DNA of 64,000 nucleotides from Zoogloea sp041917255 (GTDB lineage Bacteria; Pseudomonadota; Gammaproteobacteria; Burkholderiales; Rhodocyclaceae): assembly GCA_041917255.1 (NCBI GenBank), contig JAYRYA010000006.1:62001-126000 (forward strand), written 5' to 3'. The notes below the pieces were generated by a model that worked only from the letters and a program-made list of their open reading frames with translations, was not told where the DNA came from and did no database searches. A program made the position numbers and the translations under genes. Shown piece after piece: positions 46,284 through 54,642 of the stretch (the first letter of the stretch is position 1; the number at the start of each line of letters is the position of its first letter).

Positions 46284-47318
46284 TCAGCTCAGTTTCCAGC
46301 CGATGGTTTCGCCACCCCGCAGCGGCACCAGCGGATCGCCTGGCAGGTAATCGACCGCAGCCGGCACGCCCCAGCTTTCCTTGACCAGGGTGATGCGGTC
46401 GGTGTTGCGGGGCAGACGGTAGAAATCGGGGCCGTTGAAGCTGGCAAAGGCTTCGAGCTTGTCGAGGGCGCCCGCCTGCTCGAAGGCTTCGGCATACAAC
46501 TCAATGCCCGCGTGGGCGGTGTAGCAGCCCGCACAGCCGCAGGCGGCTTCCTTGGTGCTCTTGGCGTGGGGTGCCGAATCGGTACCGAGGAAGAACTTGG
46601 GGCTACCCGACGTGGCGACGCGCACCAGGGCCTCCCGATGGGTTTCGCGCTTGAGCACCGGCAGGCAGTAGTAATGGGGGCGCACGCCACCCGTGAAGAT
46701 GGCGTTGCGGTTGTAGAGCAGGTGGTGGGCGGTGATGGTGGCACCCACGTTCGGCCCGGCTTCGGTCACGAACTGCGCCGCTTCGGACGTGGTGATGTGC
46801 TCGAAGACAATGCGCAGGGACGGGTAGCGCGCTGCAACCGGCGCCAGTACGCGATCGATAAAGACGCGCTCGCGATCAAAGATATCAACGTCAGCATGGG
46901 TCACCTCGCCATGAACACAGAGAACGATGCCCCGCTCCGCCATGCGCTCAAGCACGGGGTAGATGCGGGCGATGTCGGTGACACCGGCATCCGAGTTGGT
47001 AGTGGCGCCGGCCGGGTAGAGCTTGGCGGCAACCACTAGTCCGCTGTCGGCGGCCTTGTCGATCTCCTCGGGTTTGAGGGTGTCGGTCAGGTACAACGTC
47101 ATCAGCGGGTCGAACTTGAGCCCAGCAGGCACCGCGGCAAGGATGCGATCACGGTAGGCGGCAGCCTGGTCGACGGTGGTGACCGGGGGGCGCAGGTTGG
47201 GCATGATCAGCGCCCGGCCGAAGCGGCGGGCGGTATCCGGCACGACGGTGGCAAGGGCTTCGCCGTCACGCACGTGCAGGTGCCAGTCATCGGGGCGGGT
47301 GAGGGTCAGGGTCGACAT
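46284..47318 (-). CDS. pyrC: dihydroorotase
   Basis: 344 residues, class II type like E. coli PyrC. Metal ligands H13 and H15 in DDWHLHVRDG, carboxylated Lys in AKLYPAGATTNSD, H in VHGEVTH and FEHITTSEA, and Asp in FLGTDSAPH. GCAGCYTAHAGIELYAEAFE is typical. It cyclises carbamoyl aspartate in pyrimidine synthesis. It heads the pyrC-lipoprotein-DUF3025 operon. Confidence 0.96.
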   Translation of the reverse strand: MSTLTLTRPDDWHLHVRDGEALATVVPDTARRFGRALIMPNLRPPVTTVDQAAAYRDRILAAVPAGLKFDPLMTLYLTDTLKPEEIDKAADSGLVVAAKLYPAGATTNSDAGVTDIARIYPVLERMAERGIVLCVHGEVTHADVDIFDRERVFIDRVLAPVAARYPSLRIVFEHITTSEAAQFVTEAGPNVGATITAHHLLYNRNAIFTGGVRPHYYCLPVLKRETHREALVRVATSGSPKFFLGTDSAPHAKSTKEAACGCAGCYTAHAGIELYAEAFEQAGALDKLEAFASFNGPDFYRLPRNTDRITLVKESWGVPAAVDYLPGDPLVPLRGGETIGWKLS

Positions 47319-47377
47319 GAGCTTCCGTCCAAAGAATCAATATTTAACGGCTGGGATATTTTAGCAGCCCACCAGCA

Positions 47378-48259
47378 TCATTCCTCAGCGTCGGCGCTCG
47401 ATTTGACGCGCAGGCCGTGGGCGTAGAGGTCGTTCCTGGGGGCGCCGGTGATTTCGGCGGCGAGGCGCGCGGCCGTCTTGAGGGGCAGCTCGGCCATCAG
47501 CAGGCCCATCACCCGCTCGGCGTCGGGCGAGAGCCCTTCCGTCGGCGGCGCGGCGGACACCAGCAGCACGAACTCGCCGCGGGAACGGTTGGGGTCGGCC
47601 GCCAGCCAGCCGGGCGCGTCGGCGAGTGGCATCCGCACGATCTGCTCGAAGAGCTTGGTGAGCTCCCGGGCAACGACGATCTGGCGGGTCGCTTCCAAGG
47701 TTGCGGCGATGTCGGCGAGGGTCTCGGCAATGCGGTGGGGCGCTTCGTAAAAAACCAGCGTGCCGGGCACGCTGCGCAGGGCTTCCAGCGCGGCCTTGCG
47801 GCCCGCCGACTTGGTGGGCAGGAAACCATGAAAGTGAAAATGCCCGTCAGCCAGGCCGGACGCCGACAGCGCGGCGATGGCGGCGCAGGCGCCGGGCACC
47901 GGCACCACCGGATGGCCGGCGTCCTGCACCCGCGCCACGGCCCGCGCACCGGGATCGGACACCGCCGGCGTGCCCGCGTCGGTGATGAGCGCCACCTGCT
48001 TGCCCTCTTCGAGCATCTTGATGACCAGCCCGGCCGCGGCCTGCTCGTTGTGCTCGTGGAGCGCCACCAGGCGGGTGTTGATGCCGAAGGCGTCGAGGAG
48101 GCGCTGGCTGTGCCGGGTATCCTCCGCGGCGATGGCATCGACGGCCTTGAGCACGGCCAGCGCACGCAGGCCCATGTCATTCATGTTCCCCAGTGGGGTG
48201 GCCACCACATACAATGACGGCGTCTTGGCAAGCGGAGATTCCGGCAGTGTGGGATGCAT
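47378..48259 (-). CDS. rsmI: 16S rRNA (cytidine-1402-2'-O)-methyltransferase
   Basis: 293 residues, tetrapyrrole-methylase fold: LYVVATPLGNMNDMGLRALAVLKAVDAIAAEDTRHS, ALITDAGTPAVSDPGARAV, VPVPGACAAIAALSASGL, FHGFLPTKSAGRKAALE, FYEAPHRIAETLAD and ARELTKLFEQ. It methylates the ribose at C1402 of 16S rRNA. It is divergent from yraN, the usual partner block. Confidence 0.96.
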   Translation of the reverse strand: MHPTLPESPLAKTPSLYVVATPLGNMNDMGLRALAVLKAVDAIAAEDTRHSQRLLDAFGINTRLVALHEHNEQAAAGLVIKMLEEGKQVALITDAGTPAVSDPGARAVARVQDAGHPVVPVPGACAAIAALSASGLADGHFHFHGFLPTKSAGRKAALEALRSVPGTLVFYEAPHRIAETLADIAATLEATRQIVVARELTKLFEQIVRMPLADAPGWLAADPNRSRGEFVLLVSAAPPTEGLSPDAERVMGLLMAELPLKTAARLAAEITGAPRNDLYAHGLRVKSSADAEE

Positions 48260-48324
48260 GGCGGGCGCGACGAACGTCGCGGGAGATATCGGCGGAGGGC
48301 GATTGTGGGCGCGACGGCGCGCCG

Positions 48325-48693
48325 ATGCAAGCCGCCCACCTGCAAGACGGCGCGGCAGCGGAGGCGCTGGCGGCCCGGCACCTGGAACGCCACGGCTTCC
48401 ACATCGTCGCCCGCAACGTGCGTTGCCGCGGCGGCGAGGTGGACCTGGTCGCCGACGATGGACACAGCATCGTCTTCGTCGAGGTGCGCCTGCGCAAGAA
48501 CAGCCGCTTTGGCGGCGCCGCAGCCAGCATCACTGCCAGCAAACAGCAGCGGGTGATCCTCGCAGCGCAGCACTGGCTGGCCGGCGCCGGGCGGCGTCAC
48601 GCCAATCGCGCCTGCCGCTTCGACGCGATCCTCCTGGACGGCCTCGACGCAGCCCGCATCGAGTGGATTCGCGGGGCTTTCGATGCTTCGTGA
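48325..48693 (+). CDS. yraN: YraN (UPF0102) nuclease-fold protein
   Basis: 122 residues from MQAAHLQDG, the normal family length. It shows the restriction-endonuclease-like core: ARHLERHGFHIVARNVRCRGGEVDLVADDG and VFVEVRLRKNSRFGGAAASITASKQQR (acidic E/D...ExK-type residues, with Arg where Lys is usual). The biochemical role is unknown. The reading frame stays open upstream past the rsmI start, so the start is by length, not by a ribosome site. The stop overlaps the HIRAN gene by 11 bases. Confidence 0.88.
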   Translation: MQAAHLQDGAAAEALAARHLERHGFHIVARNVRCRGGEVDLVADDGHSIVFVEVRLRKNSRFGGAAASITASKQQRVILAAQHWLAGAGRRHANRACRFDAILLDGLDAARIEWIRGAFDAS

Positions 48694-49057
48694 AATCTTG
48701 CGTGGAGTGCTGCTGACATGCGTCCTCGCCGCTCCGGCCGCCGCCCAGCAGATGCGCATCCTGGTTCAGACGTCACCACTCGCCGGCTTCCAGTACTACG
48801 GCGGCAAGATCCTGTGGGACGACATGCGCGAGGGCGACCGCCTGGCCCTGGTGCGCGAACCCGACAACCGCCACGACCCCTTTGCAGTGCGCGTCGAATG
48901 GCGTGGCGCCAAGCTCGGCTACCTGCCCCGCAGCGACAATCGCGACGTCGCCGAGGAGATGGACCGGGGCACGCCCATCGCCGGGCGCATCGGGCGCCTC
49001 ACCACCGACCGGAACCCCTGGAAGCGCCTGCGGGTCGACGTCTATGTCGGTTTGTAA
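48683..49057 (+). CDS. exported HIRAN-domain protein
   Basis: 124 residues. A signal peptide (MLREILRGVLLTCVLAAPAAA) is followed by a complete HIRAN domain: GGKILWDDMREGDRLALVREPDNRHDPFAVRVEWRGAKLGYLPRSDNRDVAEEMDRGTPIAG. HIRAN domains bind DNA 3' ends in HLTF-type helicases, so an exported stand-alone copy is odd; its role outside the cytoplasm is unknown. It overlaps the yraN stop, so it is translated with that gene. Confidence 0.85.
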   Translation: MLREILRGVLLTCVLAAPAAAQQMRILVQTSPLAGFQYYGGKILWDDMREGDRLALVREPDNRHDPFAVRVEWRGAKLGYLPRSDNRDVAEEMDRGTPIAGRIGRLTTDRNPWKRLRVDVYVGL

Positions 49058-49168
49058 GCGGATTTCTCCCGGCAACTGCGCGTTTGAGCGCGGGTGGTAA
49101 AATCCGCAGGCTGTTACCGTGCTACCCATTCTGCTCGCGCCCGCTCCGGCGCGCCTTCCGGATATCCC

Positions 49169-49762
49169 ATGGATCTCGTCGCCCGCATCGCCCAGCAATT
49201 CACCGACAGCGCCCACACCAAGCTGTCCGCCCTCGAGTTCATGGCCGAACCCATCGCCCATGCCATCGAGGCGATGACTCACAGCCTGATGGCCAACGGC
49301 AAGATCCTCGCCTGTGGCAACGGAGGATCGGCCGCCGACGCCCAGCACTTCGCCGCCGAACTGCTCAACCGTTTCGAGATGGAACGCCCGCCGCTGGCCG
49401 CCCTTGCGCTGACCACCGATTCATCCACGCTCACCTCCATCGCCAACGACTACGACTTCAGCCAGGTGTTCTCGAAGCAGGTGCGTGCCCTTGGCCAGCC
49501 CGGCGACGTGCTGCTGGCCATCTCCACCAGCGGCAACTCGCCGAACGTGATCGAGGCCATCCGCACCGCCCATGAGCGCGAGATGCGTGTGGTCGCCCTG
49601 ACCGGCAAGGGTGGCGGCGAGATGGGCGCCCTGCTCGGCCCGGACGACATCCACCTGTGCGTGCCCGCTGACCGCACGGCGCGCATCCAGGAGGTCCACC
49701 TCCTCACCCTTCATTGCCTGTGTGATGGCATCGACTGCCTCTTTCTCGGAGTAGAAGAATGA
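49169..49762 (+). CDS. diaA: DiaA / GmhA-type SIS-domain protein
   Basis: 197 residues, SIS fold: MANGKILACGNGGSAADAQHFAAELLNRFEMERPPL, LTTDSSTLTSIANDYDF, LLAISTSGNSPNVIEAI and EVHLLTLHCLCDGID. Phosphoheptose isomerase GmhA and the DnaA-binding protein DiaA are alike in sequence; the place between yraN and the dolP-type gene, as in E. coli, favours DiaA, which helps DnaA assemble at oriC. GmhA activity cannot be excluded. The stop overlaps the next start (ATGA). Confidence 0.85.
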   Translation: MDLVARIAQQFTDSAHTKLSALEFMAEPIAHAIEAMTHSLMANGKILACGNGGSAADAQHFAAELLNRFEMERPPLAALALTTDSSTLTSIANDYDFSQVFSKQVRALGQPGDVLLAISTSGNSPNVIEAIRTAHEREMRVVALTGKGGGEMGALLGPDDIHLCVPADRTARIQEVHLLTLHCLCDGIDCLFLGVEE

Positions 49763-50397
49763 AATTCCCCCGCAAGCTGCTCGCCTCGCTTCTCCTCGCC
49801 CTGGGTTCCGCCTCGGTCATGCAGGGCTGCATCCCGGTGTTCGTCGGCGGCGCCGGCGTGGCCGTGGCAATGACCGCCGACCGCCGCAGCTCCGGTGCCT
49901 ACGTGGACGACGAGAGCATCGAATGGAAGGCTGGCAAGTGGATCAACGACCGTCTGGGCGATAACGTCCATGTCAATGCCACCTCCTTCAACCGCAAGCT
50001 CCTCCTCACCGGCGAAGCCTTCAACGAGGCGTCCCGTGAGGAGGCCGGGCGAATCGCGGCCTCTGTAGAAAATGTCCGCGAAGTCGTGAACGAACTCCGC
50101 GTGGCCCCCACCAGCACCCTCTCCGCCCGCACCAACGACACCTACATCAGCTCGAAGGTGAAGGCCCGCTTCGTGGACCAGAAGGAATTCCACCTTCCCC
50201 ATGTGAAGGTCGTCACGGAAGCAGGCACGGTCTATCTGCTGGGCCTGGTGAGCCAGCGCGAAGGCGAGGCGGCCACCGAAGTGGCCCGCAGCACCACCGG
50301 TGTCCAGAAGGTCGTGCGTGTGTTCGAGTACGTCAGCGAAGAAGAAGCGCGCCGCCTGGACGGCACCGACCGCAGCACCGACTCCAGCACCAAATAA
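49759..50397 (+). CDS. dolP: DolP-type BON-domain lipoprotein
   Basis: 212 residues. Lipoprotein signal ending VMQGC, then two BON domains (about 70-125 and 140-200: GKWINDRLGDNVHVNATSFNRKLLLTGEAF; ISSKVKARFVDQKEFHLPHVKVVTEAGTVYLLGLVSQREGEAA). DolP (YraP) sits at the outer membrane, binds anionic phospholipid and supports BAM activity. It is coupled to diaA and followed 17 bases later by the copper-storage-type gene. Confidence 0.93.
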   Translation: MKFPRKLLASLLLALGSASVMQGCIPVFVGGAGVAVAMTADRRSSGAYVDDESIEWKAGKWINDRLGDNVHVNATSFNRKLLLTGEAFNEASREEAGRIAASVENVREVVNELRVAPTSTLSARTNDTYISSKVKARFVDQKEFHLPHVKVVTEAGTVYLLGLVSQREGEAATEVARSTTGVQKVVRVFEYVSEEEARRLDGTDRSTDSSTK

Positions 50398-50414
50398 TCT
50401 CCGGGAGAACAACC

Positions 50415-50846
50415 ATGAACCGTCGTGAAGCCCTCTTCGCCACCGGCGCCCTGCTTGCCAGCGCCGGCGCGGCGGTCGCCGCCGACGACCACCACCATCA
50501 CCACGAAGGCGCTCACCCGTGGCAGGCCGTGCTCGACACGGCCGGTATCTGCATCGAGAAGGGCGAGATCTGCCTGACCCACTGCATCATGCTGCTGGGC
50601 GAAGGCGACAAAGCCATGGCCGCCTGCGCCACCAGCGTGCGCGAGATGCTCGCAAGCTGTCGCGCACTGATCACCCTGGCCGGCGCCGAATCCAGGTTCG
50701 CGCCCAGGCTCGCCGCCCTGTGCGTGGATATCTGCAAGAGCTGCGAGGCGGAGTGCAAGAAGCACGCCGCCAAGCACAAAGCCTGCAAGGAATGCATGGA
50801 AAGCTGTGCGGAATGCGCCAAGGCCTGCAAGGCGATGGTTGTCTGA
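50415..50846 (+). CDS. exported four-helix-bundle copper-binding protein (Csp1-like)
   Basis: 143 residues. A twin-arginine-like signal (MNRREALFATGALLASAGAAVA), then DDHHHHHEGAHP, then a four-helix bundle with 14 Cys arranged as repeated CxxxC-type pairs (CIEKGEICLTHC, CVDICKSCEAEC, CKECMESCAECAKAC). This is the pattern of copper-storage protein Csp1, which holds many Cu(I) ions inside its bundle, and is exported folded by Tat. GGGAG lies upstream. Role inferred: periplasmic copper storage or buffering. Confidence 0.88.
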   Translation: MNRREALFATGALLASAGAAVAADDHHHHHEGAHPWQAVLDTAGICIEKGEICLTHCIMLLGEGDKAMAACATSVREMLASCRALITLAGAESRFAPRLAALCVDICKSCEAECKKHAAKHKACKECMESCAECAKACKAMVV

Positions 50847-50983
50847 ACGGCCACGTTATTCCTGCGGGCGCCCCTGCGGCGCCCGTCAATCCCGGCGGAC
50901 AGAAACGCCATGGGCGTAGACCGGCACTCCGTGATGCCGGCCGCCCCTCACCCCAACCAATGACGGCGCCCGACGGAGCCCCC

Positions 50984-51466
50984 ATGCACTCACCTGCCCA
51001 GCCAGGCAATGCACCCGCCACTCTGCCCCCGGGCATCCCCGACGCCATCGACGGTCTGGACATGGCCGCCGGCCTGCGCCGGATGGAAGGCGATCCCGAA
51101 CTCTACATTGCACTGCTGCGCGACTTTGCCGCCACCGAGAGATCCGCAGCCGACGTGATCGCCGATGCGCTGGCGGCCAACGACTGGGTTGCTGCCGCCC
51201 GCCGCGCCCACACCGTCAAGGGGCTCGCCGGCACTTTCGGCGCCTTCCGGCTCCAGCCGGCAGCCGAGAGCCTGGAGCTGACCTTGCGCGAAACCCGGCC
51301 GATGGCCAAAGTGGACGCCGTTCTACAGCGCTTCCGCGCCGAACTTCAGGCCCTGATGGCGGAGTTGGACGCCAAGCTCCCTCCGGAAGCCGAACTCCCC
51401 CCCACACCGGCCCAATGGACCGGGAGCAGCTTGCAGCAGTCTGCGCCGAACTGCTCCCGCTCCTGA
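50984..51466 (+). CDS. Hpt (histidine phosphotransfer) domain protein
   Basis: 160 residues. Phospho-acceptor H76 in ARRAHTVKGLAGTFGAFRLQPAAESLELTLR. GGAG sits 5 bases before this ATG; an earlier ATG at 50960 has none. The C-terminal 15 residues (WTGSSLQQSAPNCSRS) look like frame-shifted read-through. The overlapping next frame encodes what looks like the natural C-terminal tail, so the gene is either broken by a frameshift or made as two overlapping pieces. Confidence 0.8.
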   Translation: MHSPAQPGNAPATLPPGIPDAIDGLDMAAGLRRMEGDPELYIALLRDFAATERSAADVIADALAANDWVAAARRAHTVKGLAGTFGAFRLQPAAESLELTLRETRPMAKVDAVLQRFRAELQALMAELDAKLPPEAELPPTPAQWTGSSLQQSAPNCSRS

Positions 51467-51645
51467 TCGACTGCGACATGAGGGCGTTACACCTGCTCGA
51501 CACCCACGCCAGCCTGCTCGGCCACGCCTTCGGCAGCGATTTCGGCGCCATTGCGCACGCCTTGCGCGGCTTTGATTTCGAGATCGCCGAAGCGGCGTTG
51601 ATCACAGCGTGCCGCAAGCACGGCTTTTCCGTACCGTTGCCCTGA
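51415..51645 (+). CDS. Hpt C-terminal tail fragment in a shifted frame
   Basis: 76 residues (MDREQLAAVCAELLPLLIDCD to GAIAHALRGFDFEIAEAALITAC). The ending pattern, two helices with FDFE, is that usually found fused behind Hpt domains in hybrid kinases. It starts inside the end of the Hpt gene, in another frame, about 12 bases after a run of seven C (51397-51403). It may be a separate coupled gene or the split-off end of the Hpt gene. Confidence 0.6.
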   Translation: MDREQLAAVCAELLPLLIDCDMRALHLLDTHASLLGHAFGSDFGAIAHALRGFDFEIAEAALITACRKHGFSVPLP

Positions 51646-51650
51646 GCGCT

Positions 51651-53633
51651 TCAGAACCCCAGGTCGGCGAGAAAGCGCCGGCGATCGGCCGGCTTGTCGA
51701 TATGTCCGGCCAGCCCTCGACACAGGGTTTCGACCGAATCCGCGCTGCGCGCTTCGCGCTTCACCAGCACCCTCGCCATCGGCCCGATGTAACGGGCAAA
51801 GATCGTCTCGACCCGCGCCAAGGTCTCGTCGGCCAGGGCTGCGGGCGTTTCCGGCGGACGCTGCGTCTGCGCTGCGGGCCCGGCCGACAGCGACACCGAC
51901 GGCGCAGCGCTCATCGGCCGTGAGCCGGTCGCCCCTTCGCCCGACGTCACCCCCGCCAGAAACGCCGCCCGCGACGCCGGATCGGGAATCATCTCGGCCA
52001 GCAGGCGGTGCAGTTCGGCCCCGCTGGCCGCTCGCGGCACCGTGCGACGGACCAGCACCTTCGCCATCGGGCCGATGTGCAGCGCGAGGCTACGCTCCGC
52101 CGCTTCGATCACCGCCGGGGTGAGATCGGCCCCGGCCATCGGTCTCGGGATCGAGGGATTGAGCGGCGCGCCGCCGGCCACGCCGCCCTCGCCTGCGTAG
52201 GCAAAGACTTCATGCTCACGTGCCTCGGCATCGCGACGCACGCCCAGGTGCTGGAAGCACACCGCTGCGTTGCGCTTGAGGTGGTGAATCACCTCGAAAT
52301 ACGCCCTCGACACCAGAACCCGGCCTGGCTCTGCCAGGCGCATCACCCGGCACGCCGTGGAGATGCCGTCACCCAGGATGCGCGAGCGGCCACCGGCATC
52401 CGACGCCACCCGCACCGGGCCCAGGTTGATGCCCATCTGCACGCCCAGGCCTTCACCCGCCGCCGCATCGCCGATCTGGGTGGCCGCGCGCAGGGCGTCT
52501 TCGGGATCGCCCACGTAGCAGACCGCACAGCCTTCTTTCGTATTGACCGCCAGCCGGGTGGTGGGCGGCAAAGGTGCAACGGCCTGGGTGAGCATCCTCG
52601 CCAGCCGGGTGCGACCTTCGGTACGCAGGGCGTCGTCACCAAAGGGCCCGGTGACGTCGGCAAACAGCACTGCGGCAACGAAGGTGCGCGCCTCGGCGGC
52701 GGAAAGCCCAAGCGGGAGCGGCGCATCGAGCTGTGGCTCGGCGGGCCCTTCGCCTCCGGCGGGCGGCGCAAGACAGGCCCGGCGAAAGGCTGCCACGTCC
52801 CGCGGACGGGCGTTTTCGTCGGGCTTCAGGGCCCAGTCGATAGCGTTGAGCAGGCCGATGCCGAACACCGCCACGTTGCCGATCCGCGCCGCGGGCGGCA
52901 TGGTGTCTTCGCGCATGCGGGCGAGGGATTCCATCGGCAAATGGCCGGTGACCATCCAGTACATCACCCCGGCCAGGGCGTAAAGATCGGTCCACGGCCC
53001 CTGCTTGCCGTGGCGGTGGTATTGCTCGGCTGGCGCAAAGCCGGGACTCACCACCGCGGTGAGGGACTGATCCACGTTGTCGGCCTCGACGCGCCGGGCA
53101 GAGCCGAAATCCAGCAGCACCGGCGAACCGTCGTCGCGGATGTAGATGTTGCCGGGTTTGATGTCCCGGTGCAGGAAGCCGGCGCCATGTACCGCCTCCA
53201 GGCCGTCGAGCAGCGGGCGCACGATGCGCAGCAGGCTGGCCCGATCCAACGGCAGGCGACCCACCAGCCAGCGCTGCAGCGGCTGGCCAGTCTCGTAGGC
53301 CATCACCATGTAAGCAGTGTCATTGGCCAGAAAGTAGCGCAGCACCCGCACGATGCCCGAGTGATGAAAGCTCGCCAGCGCCCGGGATTCCAGCAGGAAG
53401 CGCTGCAGCCCCCAGTCGAAGGCGCGACGGGCCTCCTCCGAGCGGGGCTCGACGCCGAAATCAGGCCGGCGCACCACGGCACCCTTGGGCAGGTATTCCT
53501 TGATCGCCACCCGGCAGTCCAGGTTGGTGTCGTGGGCGAGGTAGGTGACCCCAAAGCCACCGCCGCCGAGCACCCGGTCGATACGGTACTCGTTGAGCAG
53601 ATGTCCGTCGGGCAGCACCGGCTGGTCGGTCAT
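51651..53633 (-). CDS. Ser/Thr protein kinase with cyclase-like domain and two DUF8082-like repeats
   Basis: 660 residues. Kinase domain (about 10-290): Gly loop LGGGGFGVTYLAHD, K45 (VAIKEY), catalytic HRDIKPGN (D157), DFG (175-177), SPGFAPAEQY. Then a class III nucleotidyl-cyclase-like domain (about 315-480: AAVLFADVTGPFG, CYVGDPEDALRAATQIGD, MGINLGPVRVASDAGG, GDGISTACRVMRLA); one metal Asp is kept (FADV) but the usual second catalytic residues are not obvious, so it may only sense. Two repeats of about 60 residues end the protein (IGPMAKVLVRR; IGPMARVLVKR). It starts 8 bases after the heme-type sensor gene, so both are one unit. Confidence 0.88.
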   Translation of the reverse strand: MTDQPVLPDGHLLNEYRIDRVLGGGGFGVTYLAHDTNLDCRVAIKEYLPKGAVVRRPDFGVEPRSEEARRAFDWGLQRFLLESRALASFHHSGIVRVLRYFLANDTAYMVMAYETGQPLQRWLVGRLPLDRASLLRIVRPLLDGLEAVHGAGFLHRDIKPGNIYIRDDGSPVLLDFGSARRVEADNVDQSLTAVVSPGFAPAEQYHRHGKQGPWTDLYALAGVMYWMVTGHLPMESLARMREDTMPPAARIGNVAVFGIGLLNAIDWALKPDENARPRDVAAFRRACLAPPAGGEGPAEPQLDAPLPLGLSAAEARTFVAAVLFADVTGPFGDDALRTEGRTRLARMLTQAVAPLPPTTRLAVNTKEGCAVCYVGDPEDALRAATQIGDAAAGEGLGVQMGINLGPVRVASDAGGRSRILGDGISTACRVMRLAEPGRVLVSRAYFEVIHHLKRNAAVCFQHLGVRRDAEAREHEVFAYAGEGGVAGGAPLNPSIPRPMAGADLTPAVIEAAERSLALHIGPMAKVLVRRTVPRAASGAELHRLLAEMIPDPASRAAFLAGVTSGEGATGSRPMSAAPSVSLSAGPAAQTQRPPETPAALADETLARVETIFARYIGPMARVLVKREARSADSVETLCRGLAGHIDKPADRRRFLADLGF

Positions 53634-53641
53634 TGCTGCGC

Positions 53642-54514
53642 TCAGCCGTCGATCATCTGCATGGCCTTCTCGAGACTACGGCGCATGCGGTTGAAGGAGC
53701 TTGCCAGCACGGCCACCTCGTCACGGCCCTGCTCGGGGAACTCGGGCTGGTCGAAGTCGCCGGTGCTGATCTTGTCGGCCGCCGCGGACATCCGCGAAAC
53801 CGGCCCCACGATGAGCCACGACAACATCAGGTTGAGGGCCACGAAGACCGCCCCGAACACCGCTGCCAGCGACAGCATGAAGGTGCGGAAGGCCTGGCCG
53901 GCGCTGGCCAAAGGCACCGACATGGGCACCGACACCACCTGGGCGCCAACCACCTCGTTGAGCTTCCAGCCGAAACCATTGGCCGAGCCATACACCTTGC
54001 GCATGCTGGCCGGCGCCGCGTCGGGCGTGCTGTGACAGGTGAGACAGGCCGCCGATTCGATGCGGATCGGGTGGGCGATGTAGAGCGTCGGCCCGGTGGG
54101 CGTGTCGCGCTGGCCGCTGATCTCGCGGTTGTCGGCACGATTGCGGAAGACATTGACCAGATCCGCCTCCCAGTCAGCCGCCCGGTCGCGGGGGTTGGTG
54201 GGGTTGAGGGTGGCTTCCTTGTAGTCGTAGTCGGGGTACTTCTTGTGGAGTTCGGCCAGGGTTTCGGTGGCCGCGTAGGCAGGGATCGTCTGGGGCAGGA
54301 AGGTGGATTCCATGCGGTCGATCAGGTGGGGTTTGACCTGCCCGACGGTATAGCCCCGGATCGCCAGCGCGGCCTCCATCACCAGCCGCGCCTCACCAAG
54401 CACGCGCTCGCGGGCCTGGCGGTGGAGCAGATCGTGGGAGATGTAGCCGGCAACCCCGAAACCGGCCAGAAACACCGCAAGAAGAACCAGATTGAACTTG
54501 AACCGCAACCCCAT
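53642..54514 (-). CDS. membrane sensor with Tll0287-like heme-binding domain and HAMP
   Basis: 290 residues. First membrane segment about 7-26, a periplasmic region of about 180 residues of the DUF3365/Tll0287 type with a c-type heme motif CLTCH (C157, C160, H161), second membrane segment about 211-233 and a cytoplasmic HAMP domain to the end (ADKISTGDFDQPEFPEQGRDEVAVLASSFNRMRRSLEKAM). No kinase, cyclase or methyl-accepting output domain follows. GGGAGG lies 6 bases upstream. The gene for a Ser/Thr kinase follows after 8 bases, so it is probably the output partner. It should sense redox state or gas. Confidence 0.9.
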   Translation of the reverse strand: MGLRFKFNLVLLAVFLAGFGVAGYISHDLLHRQARERVLGEARLVMEAALAIRGYTVGQVKPHLIDRMESTFLPQTIPAYAATETLAELHKKYPDYDYKEATLNPTNPRDRAADWEADLVNVFRNRADNREISGQRDTPTGPTLYIAHPIRIESAACLTCHSTPDAAPASMRKVYGSANGFGWKLNEVVGAQVVSVPMSVPLASAGQAFRTFMLSLAAVFGAVFVALNLMLSWLIVGPVSRMSAAADKISTGDFDQPEFPEQGRDEVAVLASSFNRMRRSLEKAMQMIDG

Positions 54515-54642
54515 GGGCGCCTCCCGATCGAAGGCCCGACGGGCCACAAATGAATCTTATTCTTGCACAGCTCGCACCCAATCCGTGGGCTCGTCGTTCA
54601 TTTCATCCGGCGCCCCACCGGGGCAGGCGGGGCGAATGGGCG

